DNA from: Ancylobacter sp. Lp-2
GTDB lineage: Bacteria > Pseudomonadota > Alphaproteobacteria > Rhizobiales > Xanthobacteraceae
NCBI RefSeq assembly: GCF_020523795.1
Contig: NZ_JAJALI010000005.1
Coordinates: forward strand, 186,001-250,000
Length of the DNA stretch: 64,000 nucleotides
Direction: 5' to 3'
A program made the position numbers and the translations under genes. The notes beneath the pieces are model-generated. The model saw only the letters and a program-made list of their open reading frames with translations, did not search any database and was not told where the DNA came from. Below are positions 52,060-60,130 of the stretch, one piece after another (position 1 is the first letter of the stretch; the number at the start of each line of letters is the position of its first letter).

Positions 52060-52454
52060 GGCTTCGCTCTGGATCGTTGGCGGGTTCGCGGGAGATCCGG
52101 TCGTTCGGCGGAGACGATGTCCAACCAAAATTCGACCGAATTCGCCACAATGGTTCAACATTGGCACCAGCCGCGCTCTGGGGCAACTGCGATTGCGTGT
52201 GGGCTGGAAGGATCGACCGATCTACGTTTCCGCAACGTTTTTCGAGCTTTTCAGGGGCGCTCTTCCAACAGGGAAGCAAGTGCCCCACAACGGGGGATTG
52301 CCGCGACAGAACGTTTTGGTCTCGACCAGATGGCAACCAATATTGTAACTGGGCGGTCCCGCTCGTACATTTGGTGGCGGGATCGGCAATCGCCGCGCCA
52401 TCAGCGGATCGATGCGCGGCCGGCGGCCCCCACACGAGAACGGATGTAACCTCG
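52060..52454. promoter_or_regulatory. 395-bp divergent promoter region of ppaT and the GntR gene
   Basis: No gene is seen. TGGTC-TC-GACCA (52317-52328) is a perfect 5-bp-arm inverted repeat of the TGGT-Nn-ACCA form used by several GntR regulators. AACCAATATTGTAACT at about 52335-52350 is an AT-rich stretch that could hold a -10 region, and a TGGTTC/TTGGCACCA pair of half-sites occurs near 52151-52168. The flanking GntR protein is the likely binder. No promoter can be fixed with confidence. Confidence 0.4.
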
Positions 52455-53192
52455 ATGGACGCGATAGCGGACAAGACCGGGCGCAAGGCGCGCAGGCCGT
52501 CCGGAGCCCAGAACCGCTCCGGCGCGGAAGGCCGCGAGCCGGGCGGGATCGAGGAACTGGTGGAATCGATCCGCGGCATCATCGCCCGCACCGGCAGCAT
52601 GCCGCCGGAACGTGCCGTCGCCGAGGAGCTCAACGTCAAGCGCCACACGCTGCGCCGGGCGCTCGGCGTGCTGCGCGCCCGCGGCGAACTGGAGCCGGCC
52701 CGCGCCGGCCGCCGCGCCTCGACCTCCTCCGGCCTCGACAGCAGCCGCAACCTGATCAACTCCACCAATCCGCTGGAGGTGATGGAACTGCGCCTGATGC
52801 TGGAGCCGGCGCTGGCACGGCTGGCGGCGCTGCGCGCCAGCCCGGTGGAGATCGACCGCATCCTGCGCGCGGCGACCACCGACCCGGATGCCGACCCGAT
52901 CGGCGCCGACATGGTGTTCCACAAGGCGATCGCGGCGGGCGCGCGCAACGCCCTCGCCTCCGAGCTCTATGTGCTGCTGCACCGGGTGGCCAGCGACGGC
53001 CGGCTGCGCTTCACCGACAGCGATGCCACCCTGTTGCCCGAGCGCGTGAAGCTGCGCGACGCCGAGCACCGGCAGATCGCCGAGGCCATCGCCGCGCGCG
53101 ATCCCGAGGCGGCCGAGCGCGGCATGTGGCAGCACCTCGCCACCCTCCAGCAGAAGATCGTCGGGCGGCTGGCGCCCGGCGGGCTGACCTAG
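52455..53192 (+). CDS. GntR family transcriptional regulator (FadR subfamily)
   Basis: A 245-residue regulator. A 25-residue basic, disordered start is followed by a winged HTH (about 30-90, with KRHTLRRALGVLRARGEL) and an FCD-type all-helical ligand domain (about 105-235, with MELRLMLEPALARLAALRA opening it and DMVFHKAIAAGARN holding metal-type ligands). ATG 52455 is used. It is divergent from ppaT and 100 bp ahead of the GMC oxidase gene on the same strand, so it probably senses a B6-related or pyridine metabolite and regulates the catabolic genes and perhaps the adjacent importer. The effector is inferred, not shown. Confidence 0.85.
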   Translation: MDAIADKTGRKARRPSGAQNRSGAEGREPGGIEELVESIRGIIARTGSMPPERAVAEELNVKRHTLRRALGVLRARGELEPARAGRRASTSSGLDSSRNLINSTNPLEVMELRLMLEPALARLAALRASPVEIDRILRAATTDPDADPIGADMVFHKAIAAGARNALASELYVLLHRVASDGRLRFTDSDATLLPERVKLRDAEHRQIAEAIAARDPEAAERGMWQHLATLQQKIVGRLAPGGLT

Positions 53193-53292
53193 GCCCAGCT
53201 CGCACTTCTCGCCGACCGAGACCTGCCCGCTCCGCGCGCCCTCGCTCGCGGAAACGCCCTTTCCTTGCCTGACGCCTCGCGGAGACGATGCA

Positions 53293-54828
53293 ATGAAGAC
53301 CTTCGATGTGCTGATTATCGGCGCCGGCTCGGCCGGCAGCGTTCTCGCCGCCCGGCTGTCGGAGAATCCCGACCTCAAGATCGGCCTCATCGAAGCCGGC
53401 GAGCAACCAACCGATCCCGATATCGCCATTCCGCAGAAATGGCCCAGCCTTCAGGACCGTCCCTATGACTGGGCCTACCGCACCGTGCCGCAGGCCGGCA
53501 CCGCCGGGCGGGTGCATCCCTGGCCGCGCGGGCGCATCGTCGGCGGGTCGAGCTGCCTGCATGCCATGGCGCATGTGCGCGGCCACGCGGCGGATTTCGC
53601 CGCCTGGGCCGAGGCGACCGGCGACGCGCGCTGGTCCTATGAAGGACTGCTGCCGGCTTTCCGCCGCAGCGAGAGCTTTTCCGGTGGCGAGAGCGCCGTC
53701 CATGGCGGCAGCGGACCGCTCACCGTCTACCTGCCCGACGAGGAACTGAGCCCGGTGGTGCGCGCCTATATGGCGGCGGGCCTCGCGCGCGGCGTGCCGG
53801 CCATCGGCGACCACAATGCCGGCCCGCTCAACGGCGTCGCGCCCAACTCGCTGACCATACGCAACGGCAGAAGGGTCAGCGCCGCCGATGCCTATCTCAT
53901 GCCGATTCTCGGCCGGCCCAATCTCGAACTGCTCACCGGCGTCCGGGTGCACCGGCTGATCCTCAACGGCGACCGGGTGACCGGGGTGCTCGCCGAGATC
54001 GACGGGCAGCCGCAGCAGCTTTTCGCCGAACGTATCTGCCTGTGCGCCGGCGCCATCGCCTCGCCGCTTTTGCTGATGCGCTCGGGGATCGGACCGGCGG
54101 AGGAGCTCAAGGCCGCCGGCATCGCCTGCCTCGCCGACCGCAAGGAGGTCGGCGGCAATCTGCACGACCATTTGCTGACCGCCGGAAACGTCTATCGCGC
54201 CCGCCGCGAGGTGCCGCCGTCGCGGCTGCAACATTCCGAATCTCTCATGTATCTCAATGCTGAAGACCCGACGCGGCCGGACGGGCCGCCCGACGTGGTG
54301 CTCGGCTGCGTGGCGGCACCCAGCGTTTCGGAGGGCTTCGCCGCGCCGGCCTATGGCTCGGCTTACACAATCCTTTCCGGCGTCACCCACCCGACCAGCC
54401 GCGGCCGCCTCACCGTCACCGGACCCGACCTTGAGGCGCCGCCGCGCATCGATCCCGCCTATCTCTCCACCGAACATGACCGCCGCCTCGCTCGGCGGGC
54501 ATTGGAGCTGGCGCGCGAGATCGGCCACGGCGAGGCGCTAAGTGACTGGAAAGAAACGGAAATCTTTCCGGGCATCGACGTCCGCAGTGAGGCGGAGATC
54601 GACGATTTCCTCGCCCGCGCGGTCATTACCCACCATCACCCGGTCGGCACCTGCCGCATGGGGAAGGATGCGGAGAGCGTGGTGGACGCGGGGCTGAAGT
54701 TGCGGGGATTCGAGGGGCTCTATGTCGTTGATGCGTCAGTGATTCCTTCCATCACCTCCGGCCCGGTGCATGCGGCGATCCTCGCTATCGCCGAGACCTT
54801 CGCGGCCGGATTCGCCGACAAGACCTAG
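53293..54828 (+). CDS. pno: GMC-family oxidoreductase, probable pyridoxine 4-oxidase
   Basis: A 511-residue FAD enzyme of the GMC (glucose-methanol-choline) family. The ADP-binding loop GAGSAGSVLAARLSE is at the N-terminus, PRGRIVGGSSCLHAM is the second FAD block, and HHHPVGTCRMG near the C-terminus holds the catalytic His with the following TSGPVHAAI. Pyridoxine 4-oxidase of Microbacterium and of Mesorhizobium belongs to this family and oxidises pyridoxine to pyridoxal with oxygen. Its place beside pyridoxamine-pyruvate aminotransferase supports that assignment, but general GMC alcohol oxidases (choline-type) have the same architecture. A GGAGA site precedes the ATG; no signal peptide is present, so it should be cytoplasmic. 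Confidence 0.8.
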   Translation: MKTFDVLIIGAGSAGSVLAARLSENPDLKIGLIEAGEQPTDPDIAIPQKWPSLQDRPYDWAYRTVPQAGTAGRVHPWPRGRIVGGSSCLHAMAHVRGHAADFAAWAEATGDARWSYEGLLPAFRRSESFSGGESAVHGGSGPLTVYLPDEELSPVVRAYMAAGLARGVPAIGDHNAGPLNGVAPNSLTIRNGRRVSAADAYLMPILGRPNLELLTGVRVHRLILNGDRVTGVLAEIDGQPQQLFAERICLCAGAIASPLLLMRSGIGPAEELKAAGIACLADRKEVGGNLHDHLLTAGNVYRARREVPPSRLQHSESLMYLNAEDPTRPDGPPDVVLGCVAAPSVSEGFAAPAYGSAYTILSGVTHPTSRGRLTVTGPDLEAPPRIDPAYLSTEHDRRLARRALELAREIGHGEALSDWKETEIFPGIDVRSEAEIDDFLARAVITHHHPVGTCRMGKDAESVVDAGLKLRGFEGLYVVDASVIPSITSGPVHAAILAIAETFAAGFADKT

Positions 54829-54833
54829 ATACA

Positions 54834-54851
54834 TACAATATTGACATTGTA
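54834..54851. promoter_or_regulatory. Inverted repeat upstream of the DUF983 gene
   Basis: TACAAT-ATTGAC-ATTGTA is a perfect 6-bp inverted repeat with a 6-bp centre, just after the oxidase stop (54828) and 45 bp before the next start. TTGACA inside it is also a good -35 hexamer. A regulator bound here would control the small downstream gene. Confidence 0.45.
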
Positions 54852-54895
54852 CGCATGCGGTCTTATCTGGTGTTAACAGCCGGAAGGAGAGCGTC

Positions 54896-55309
54896 ATGCC
54901 TCACAATCCCATGTCCAACGTGCAGTGGCCTCCCTTGTCGCCGTACCGGACCGGTGTGCGTGGCCTGTGTCCGCGCTGCGGCCAGGGGCACATGTTCGAG
55001 GGCTTCCTGAAGCTGAAGCCGCGCTGCGAGGTCTGCGGGCTCGATTATTCCTATGCCGATCCCGCCGACGGGCCGGCCTTCTTCGTGATGATGTTCCTGT
55101 GCGTGCCGGCGGTGATCTTCGGCCTGTGGCTGGAGATCGCCTATCAGCCGGCCTGGTGGGTGCATCTCGCCACCAGCCTGCCGCTGATCCTGCTCACCTG
55201 CATTCCGCCGCTGCGCCCGCTGAAGGGCTGGCTGGTCGCGGCGCAGTATTTCTACAAGGCGGAGGAAGGGCGCCTCGTGCGGCCGCAGGAAAGCGGGCCG
55301 GCGGCCTGA
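54896..55309 (+). CDS. DUF983 family membrane protein
   Basis: A 137-residue protein. Two CxxC knuckles (CPRCGQG near residue 25 and CEVCGLDY near 43) make a small zinc ribbon at the N-terminus, followed by ADGPAFFVMMFL, which is a hallmark of DUF983, and two transmembrane segments (about 60-80 and 87-106). A Tyr-Phe-Tyr-Lys segment and a charged tail end the protein. Members occur widely in Alphaproteobacteria with unknown function. It has its own regulatory repeat, so it need not belong to the B6 gene set. A hairpin follows its stop. Confidence 0.88.
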   Translation: MPHNPMSNVQWPPLSPYRTGVRGLCPRCGQGHMFEGFLKLKPRCEVCGLDYSYADPADGPAFFVMMFLCVPAVIFGLWLEIAYQPAWWVHLATSLPLILLTCIPPLRPLKGWLVAAQYFYKAEEGRLVRPQESGPAA

Positions 55310-55341
55310 GCCGCGCCCGCCCCGGGCCCGCGCCCTAAAGC

Positions 55342-55371
55342 AATTCCGGCGAACGCCAGCTCGCCGGAATT
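55342..55371. terminator. Terminator-like hairpin between convergent genes
   Basis: AATTCCGGCGA (55342-55352) pairs perfectly with TCGCCGGAATT (55361-55371) over an 8-base loop, and TTCT follows. It lies between the DUF983 gene (stop 55309) and the MocR gene (stop 55437). Its AAGCAATTCCGGCGA arm is like short dispersed repeats common in Hyphomicrobiales, so it may be repetitive as well as a terminator. Confidence 0.5.
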
Positions 55372-55436
55372 TCTATAAGTGTTTGTCAACACGCATTTTC
55401 TTCACGCGAACCGGCACCACCTCGCCGGAAAACTCC

Positions 55437-56819
55437 CTAGACGATCATCGGATCGGCGACAGGCCGGTCCGCCAGGATGCCGGCGAGCGTGCGCAGCGCC
55501 GCCAGCAGCCGCGCCCGATCCGGAATGCCGCCGAGCGACAGCCGCACGGCGTCGGGCGCCGGTCCCTCGATGCAGAAGGCATCCGACGGCGTGACGCCCA
55601 GCCCCTCCTGCCGCGCCGCCTCGATGAGGCGATGGCGGTCCCAGTGCGGCGGCAGCGGCAGCCAGACATGCAGCCCATGCGGATGCGCCCGACCCGGCAC
55701 CGGCATGATCTCCGCCGCCGCGCGCTGGCGCTCCGCCGCCTCGCGACGGATACCGCCGAGCAGTTCCTCCGCCACGCCGAGGCGGATCCAGTGCACCGCC
55801 AGCGCCGTCATCAGCGGCGACGGCATCAGGATCAGCCCCCGCAGCGCCGTCACCAGCGCCTCGCTCTGCCGCGCCGACGGCGCCACCACGAAGGCGGTGC
55901 GCAGGCCCGGCGTCAGCGTCTTGGACAGGGTGGCGACGTAATAGGTCTGCTCCGGCGCCAGCGCGGCGAGCGGCGGCGGCGCATCTCCGGCGAGGCGTCC
56001 ATAGGGATCGTCCTCGATGATCTCGACGCCGCGCTGCCGCGCGATGCGGGCGATCGCCTCCCGGCGGGCGGCGGAGAGGGTGACGGCGGTGGGGTTCTGG
56101 ATGGTCGGCGTGAGATAGAGCAGCCGGGCGCCGCTGGCGGCCAGCGCCGCCTCCAGCGCGTCGGGCAACATGCCCTCCTCATCGCCTTCCGCCACCTGAA
56201 GGCGCAGGCCCAGTTGCCGTGCCGCCGTGCGCAGGCCGGGATAGGTGAGCCGGTCCGCCACCACCGCCTCGCCCGGCCGCGCCAGCAGGCCGAGCAGCGC
56301 CGCCAGCGCCGACTGGGCGCCGGGGGCCACGATCAGCCGCTGCGGGTCGACGCCGCCAAGCAGCGGTTGCAGCCACAGGCAGCCGGCCGAGCGGTCGGCC
56401 AGCGAGCCGGCGCCGACGTGATAGCTCATCAGCAGGTCGACATCGGAGCGCCGCAGCACCTCAGACAGGCCGTCCTGCAATTTGTCGGCGAGCCGCACGC
56501 CCTTGGGCGGCGGCGGGATGTTCATCGACAGGTCGAGCAGGAAGGCGGAGGCTTCCGGCCGCGCCGCGACAAAGGAGCCGCGCCCGGTGACGGCGTCGAC
56601 GAGGCCGCGATGGCGCGCCTCGTTATAGGCCCGCGTCACCGTGGTGAGGTCGACGCCGAGGCGAGCGGCGAGATCGCGCTGCGGCGGCAGCCGCTCGCCC
56701 GGCCGCAACCCGCCGGCGCGCACCGCCTCCTCGATCATCGCCACGATCTGGAGATAGCGCGGGCCCGCCGCCTCGGAGAAGCGCCGCAGCCACGGCAGGA
56801 TCGCCCCGCTCTTCGCCAT
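55437..56819 (-). CDS. MocR-type regulator (GntR winged helix fused to a PLP aminotransferase fold)
   Basis: A 460-residue fusion. Residues about 15-85 form a GntR winged helix (RPGERLPPQRDLAARLGVDLTTVTRAY). The rest is a fold-type I aminotransferase domain with the PLP residues Asn242 (QNPTAV), Asp271 (IIEDDPYGRL, with Tyr273) and Lys300 (LSKTLTPGLR), so PLP binding is likely. MocR proteins sense PLP or aminated substrates and often control vitamin B6 or amino acid genes. GGAGGGG precedes ATG 56819. Two direct GACAATA repeats lie 30-50 bp upstream (56849-56869), the kind of operator used by this family. Proximity to ppaT, pno and the importer supports a B6 link, but the target genes are not shown. 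Confidence 0.88.
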   Translation of the reverse strand: MAKSGAILPWLRRFSEAAGPRYLQIVAMIEEAVRAGGLRPGERLPPQRDLAARLGVDLTTVTRAYNEARHRGLVDAVTGRGSFVAARPEASAFLLDLSMNIPPPPKGVRLADKLQDGLSEVLRRSDVDLLMSYHVGAGSLADRSAGCLWLQPLLGGVDPQRLIVAPGAQSALAALLGLLARPGEAVVADRLTYPGLRTAARQLGLRLQVAEGDEEGMLPDALEAALAASGARLLYLTPTIQNPTAVTLSAARREAIARIARQRGVEIIEDDPYGRLAGDAPPPLAALAPEQTYYVATLSKTLTPGLRTAFVVAPSARQSEALVTALRGLILMPSPLMTALAVHWIRLGVAEELLGGIRREAAERQRAAAEIMPVPGRAHPHGLHVWLPLPPHWDRHRLIEAARQEGLGVTPSDAFCIEGPAPDAVRLSLGGIPDRARLLAALRTLAGILADRPVADPMIV

Positions 56820-56848
56820 GGCCCCTCCGACAGAACCCATACATTCGA

Positions 56849-56869
56849 GACAATATAGGGCTGACAATA
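56849..56869. promoter_or_regulatory. GACAATA direct repeats (MocR operator candidate)
   Basis: GACAATA occurs at 56849-56855 and again at 56863-56869, 14 bp apart (seven bases between). On the minus strand the same segment reads TATTGTC twice, which is close to the likely promoter of the MocR gene. MocR proteins are known to bind direct repeats of about this spacing, so autoregulation is probable. Confidence 0.5.
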
Positions 56870-56964
56870 ACGGCTTCACGCGCGCGCCGCCAGAGGCCGC
56901 GACGCGGCTGTCGCGTCAGTATGGTGCGGTGGACGATGCGGCCGATCCGGCGCGATTTGCGTGA

Positions 56965-57651
56965 TCAGGCCAGCAGCGCGTGGACGATGAGGTCGGCGAC
57001 ATGGGCGCGGCGCTCGTCGAGCTCGGCCTTGCTCTGCAGATTGCGGTCGAGAATCACCGACAGGGTGAACTGGTTGGAGAAGTAGAAATAGGACAGGCCG
57101 GCGATGGAGATCCACAACTGCGCCGGGTCGACCCCGGTGCGGAACACCCCGGCGGCGATGCCGCGATTTAGGATGCCCTGCAACAGGCCGATCAGCGGCG
57201 AATGCAGCCCCTTCACCCGCGCGGATTCCTTCAGGTGCCGTGCCTGATGCAGGTTCTCGCTGTTCAGGAGGTTGATGAAGGTGCGGTCGCCGATGAAGCT
57301 GTCGAAGGTGAAGGTCACCAGCGCCCGCATCGCCGCCTCCGGCGCCAGCTCGTCGAGATGCAGCGCCACCTCGGACATGCGGGCCCGCTCATAGGCGCCT
57401 TCCAGCACCGCCAGCCACAGGCCGCGCTTGGAGCCGAAATAATGGTAGATCATCCGCCGGTTGGCGCCGGAGCGCGAGGCGATGGCGTCGATGCCGGCCC
57501 CGGCGAAGCCGCGGGCGGAAAATTCCACCGTGGCGGCGGCGAGGATGCTGGCGCGGGTGCGCTCGGGATCGCGCGCGCGTACCTCGCGCGGCGCATCCGT
57601 CGTCCCGTCCCCGGCGGGACGAAGCTTGCTGCCGGCTGCCATCTCGTTCAC
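56965..57651 (-). CDS. TetR family transcriptional regulator
   Basis: A 228-residue regulator with an N-terminal helix-turn-helix (about residues 30-80: RTRASILAAATVEFSARGF then GANRRMIYHYFGSKRGLW) and a helical ligand-binding domain of about 140 residues containing aromatic stretches (FTFDSFIGDRTF and SYFYFSNQF). GTG 57651 is chosen because GGAGGCGGGG lies just before it; ATG 57642 is the next possibility. It lies 43 bp downstream of the TIM-barrel gene on the same strand and so ends the catabolic operon. It is likely the local repressor. The inducer is unknown. Confidence 0.83.
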   Translation of the reverse strand: MNEMAAGSKLRPAGDGTTDAPREVRARDPERTRASILAAATVEFSARGFAGAGIDAIASRSGANRRMIYHYFGSKRGLWLAVLEGAYERARMSEVALHLDELAPEAAMRALVTFTFDSFIGDRTFINLLNSENLHQARHLKESARVKGLHSPLIGLLQGILNRGIAAGVFRTGVDPAQLWISIAGLSYFYFSNQFTLSVILDRNLQSKAELDERRAHVADLIVHALLA

Positions 57652-57694
57652 GTCCCCGCCTCCCGTTTTCCCGCCCGGAAGGTCTCCGGCCTTC

Positions 57695-58597
57695 CTATAC
57701 GACGGCGCGATGACGGGCGATACAGGTGGACAGCACCTCGTCCATCGGCAGGCCCCACCAGCGCTCGGAGAAGATCTCCACCTCGCTGAAGCCGGCATAG
57801 CCGACCGCCTCCACCTGCGCGCGGATGCCCTTCAGGTCGATCACGCCGTCGCCCATCATGCCGCGGTCGTTCAGCATGTCGGCCATCGGCACCAGCCAGT
57901 CGCAGACATGATAGGCGAGCAGCCGGTCGCGGCCGCAGCGGACGATCTGGGCGGAGAGCTCGGGATCCCACCAGACATGGAACAGGTCGAGCGCCACGCC
58001 GAGCCGGCCGGTGCGGGACGGATCGAGCCGGTCGCAGATATCGAGCGCCTGGGAGGTGGTGTTCACGCAGGCGCGGTCGGCGGCGTACATCGGGTGCAGC
58101 GGCTCGATGGCGAGCTTCATGCCGGCCTTGGCGGCATAGTCCATGAGCGCGCCGATGCCGTCCTCCACCATGGCGCGGGCGCCGCCGATATCCTTCGACG
58201 GCGCCGAGCCGGGACGGGAGAATTGCGGCAGGCCGCCCACCACCAGCACCAGGCAGGGCGCGCCGAGGGCGGCGGCTTCGTCGACGGCGCGGCGGTTGTC
58301 CTCCTGCACCTCGGGCAGGCGGGCGGGATCGGTGGGGAACATGCCGCCCCGGCAATAGCCGGACAGCTTCAGCCCGGTATCGCGCACCGCCCGCACCGCG
58401 CGGTCGAGCCCGACGCCCGCCACCTGGTCGCGCCAGGGCGAGATGGCCGGGATCTCCGCGCGGGCGCAGGCCTCGATGATGGCGAGGAGGTCGCCCTGCC
58501 GGCGCACCGTCGCGGTGTTGATCGAGAGATGGCGGTGATCGGCGGAGAAATCGCGCAGCACCGGAGCGGCGGCGGCGGGAGAGGTGTGCTGGCCCAT
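57695..58597 (-). CDS. Sugar phosphate isomerase/epimerase-like TIM-barrel protein
   Basis: A 300-residue member of the xylose isomerase-like/AP endonuclease 2 family. The metal ligands appear to be Glu165 (LAIEPL), Asp204 and His207 (LDLFH), His230 (YHVCD) and Glu274 (VEIFS), so it should be active on a sugar or sugar acid. ATG 58597 has GAGGAG directly upstream. It follows the hairpin-rich gap (58598-58914) after the DUF993 gene and precedes the TetR gene. Similar proteins (for example hydroxypyruvate isomerase and inosose isomerase) isomerise or epimerise keto sugars. The exact substrate is not decidable. Confidence 0.82.
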   Translation of the reverse strand: MGQHTSPAAAAPVLRDFSADHRHLSINTATVRRQGDLLAIIEACARAEIPAISPWRDQVAGVGLDRAVRAVRDTGLKLSGYCRGGMFPTDPARLPEVQEDNRRAVDEAAALGAPCLVLVVGGLPQFSRPGSAPSKDIGGARAMVEDGIGALMDYAAKAGMKLAIEPLHPMYAADRACVNTTSQALDICDRLDPSRTGRLGVALDLFHVWWDPELSAQIVRCGRDRLLAYHVCDWLVPMADMLNDRGMMGDGVIDLKGIRAQVEAVGYAGFSEVEIFSERWWGLPMDEVLSTCIARHRAVV

Positions 58598-58914
58598 ATG
58601 GGGCTCCTCTAGAATTGGATGGCTATGAAGCCCCTCGCGGACGACGGTGGCTGGGAGACTCCCTCTTTCTTGTCCTCTCCCCAGTGGGGAGAGGTGGCCG
58701 CGAAGCGGGTCGGTGAGGCGGCTACATCGGGAAGCGTCGAGCCCCCTCACCCCACCCCTCTCCCCCACGAGGAGAGAGGGCACCCGAACTTGGCCATGCC
58801 AGATGCTGAATTCGGCAACAGCCGAGTTCAGTGCGGGGAGAGGGAGCCTGCCGCGCCCAATGCAGATCTCTGATCACCGGCAGCGCCCGGAAGGGCGCGG
58901 CTCCGTCCGCCCTC
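58598..58914. repeat. Hairpin-rich intergenic repeat block
   Basis: This 317-bp gap between two genes of one operon holds three stem-loops: CCTCTCCCC/GGGGAGAGG (58674-58694, perfect 9-bp stem), CCCTCTC/GAGAGGG (58756-58780), and GAATTCGGC/GCCGAGTTC (58808-58829, one wobble). The CTCTCCCC and GGGGAGAG tracts are typical of dispersed intergenic repeats in Hyphomicrobiales. Open frames on either strand across it do not look coding. It may act as a partial terminator or RNA stability element between the DUF993 and TIM-barrel genes. Confidence 0.6.
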
Positions 58915-60111
58915 TCACCCCTCCACGCCGCGCACCGCCAGCACGGCACGCATTCGCGCGGCCGCGAGGTCCGGGTCGGCGAGCAGGCCGGCGCGGTCGG
59001 CGAGGCGGAACAGCTCGGCGAGGTGCAGCGTCGAGCGGGTGCTCTCCTGCCCGCCGACCATGGTGAAATGGTCCTGATGGCCGGCGAGATAGGCCATGAA
59101 CACCACCCCGGTCTTGTAGAAGCGGGTCGGCGCCCTGAAGATATGCCGCGACAGCGGCACGGTCGGCTCCAATATGTCGTCGAAGCTCGCCCGGTCGCCG
59201 GCCGCCAGCGCCACCAGCGCCGCCGAGGCCGCCGGGGCGATGGCGTCGAAGATGCCGAGCAGCGCGTCGGAATGGCCGTGATCGTCGCCGGCGATGAGTT
59301 CGGCATAGTTGAAGTCGTCGCCGGTATACATGCGCACGCCGGGCGCGAGGCGCCGGCGCATGGCGATCTCCTTGTCCTTGTCGAGCAGGGAGATCTTCAC
59401 GCCGTCGACCTTGGCGGCATGGGCGTTGATCACCGCGACCGCTGTGTCCATGGCGCGGTCGGCGTCGGCATCGCCCCAATAGCCGGCCAGCGCCGGGTCG
59501 AACATGTCGCCCAGCCAGTGGATGATCACCGGCTCGGCCACCTGCGAGAGGATGCGGTCGTAGACGCGGATATAGTCGTCCGGCGAGGTTGCTACCTTCG
59601 CCAGCGCCCGCGAGGCCATGAGGATGATGCGCCCGCCGACGCCCTCCACCGCCGCGACCTGCTCTTCATAGGCGCGGATGACGTCGTCGAGGCTTTTGGC
59701 GTTTTCCGGGGCGAGATGGTCGGTGCCGGCGCCGGAGGAGACGAGGCCGGGCTCGGCGCGCGCCTTCGAGGCCTCGACCGAGCGGCGGATCAGCTCCAGC
59801 GAGGTCGGCCAGTCCAGCCCCATGCCGCGCTGGGCGGTATCCATGGCTTCGGCGACGCCGAGGCCGAGGTCCCACAGATGCTCGCGGAAGGCAATGGTAC
59901 GGTCCCAGTCCACCGCCGCCGTCAGCCACGGGTCGACATCGGCGAGCGGGTCGGCCACCACATGGCCGGCCGAGAAGGCGACGCGGTTCATCGGGCCGGC
60001 CGGACGATCGGGGAAATCGCGCGGCACTGATAGGCGGAAGTTCTCCACCCCGCCGCCGGCGAGCGGCAGCGTGACGGAAAGGGCGGTGAGCGTGCGGTCG
60101 ATGGAGTTCAT
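58915..60111 (-). CDS. DUF993 family protein (dihydrodipicolinate synthase-like TIM barrel)
   Basis: A 398-residue protein of the DUF993 group, related to the DHDPS/N-acetylneuraminate lyase superfamily. Lys239 in KVDGVKISLL stands where the Schiff-base lysine of that superfamily lies. VIIHWLGDMFDPALAGYWGD and MYTGDDFNYAELIAGDD are family stretches. Members are found in sugar catabolic clusters beside Gfo/Idh and sugar isomerase genes; the reaction is probably an aldol cleavage of a keto-acid or sugar acid but is not proven. The gene follows the Gfo/Idh/MocA gene by 19 bp. Confidence 0.8.
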   Translation of the reverse strand: MNSIDRTLTALSVTLPLAGGGVENFRLSVPRDFPDRPAGPMNRVAFSAGHVVADPLADVDPWLTAAVDWDRTIAFREHLWDLGLGVAEAMDTAQRGMGLDWPTSLELIRRSVEASKARAEPGLVSSGAGTDHLAPENAKSLDDVIRAYEEQVAAVEGVGGRIILMASRALAKVATSPDDYIRVYDRILSQVAEPVIIHWLGDMFDPALAGYWGDADADRAMDTAVAVINAHAAKVDGVKISLLDKDKEIAMRRRLAPGVRMYTGDDFNYAELIAGDDHGHSDALLGIFDAIAPAASAALVALAAGDRASFDDILEPTVPLSRHIFRAPTRFYKTGVVFMAYLAGHQDHFTMVGGQESTRSTLHLAELFRLADRAGLLADPDLAAARMRAVLAVRGVEG

Positions 60112-60130
60112 CGCGTGATCCCCTGCCCGC

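Noticed and set aside
50122-52449. Plus-strand frame of 775 codons over the second permease and the aminotransferase
   Set aside because: Shadow of two well-supported genes; composition typical of antisense GC-rich frames.
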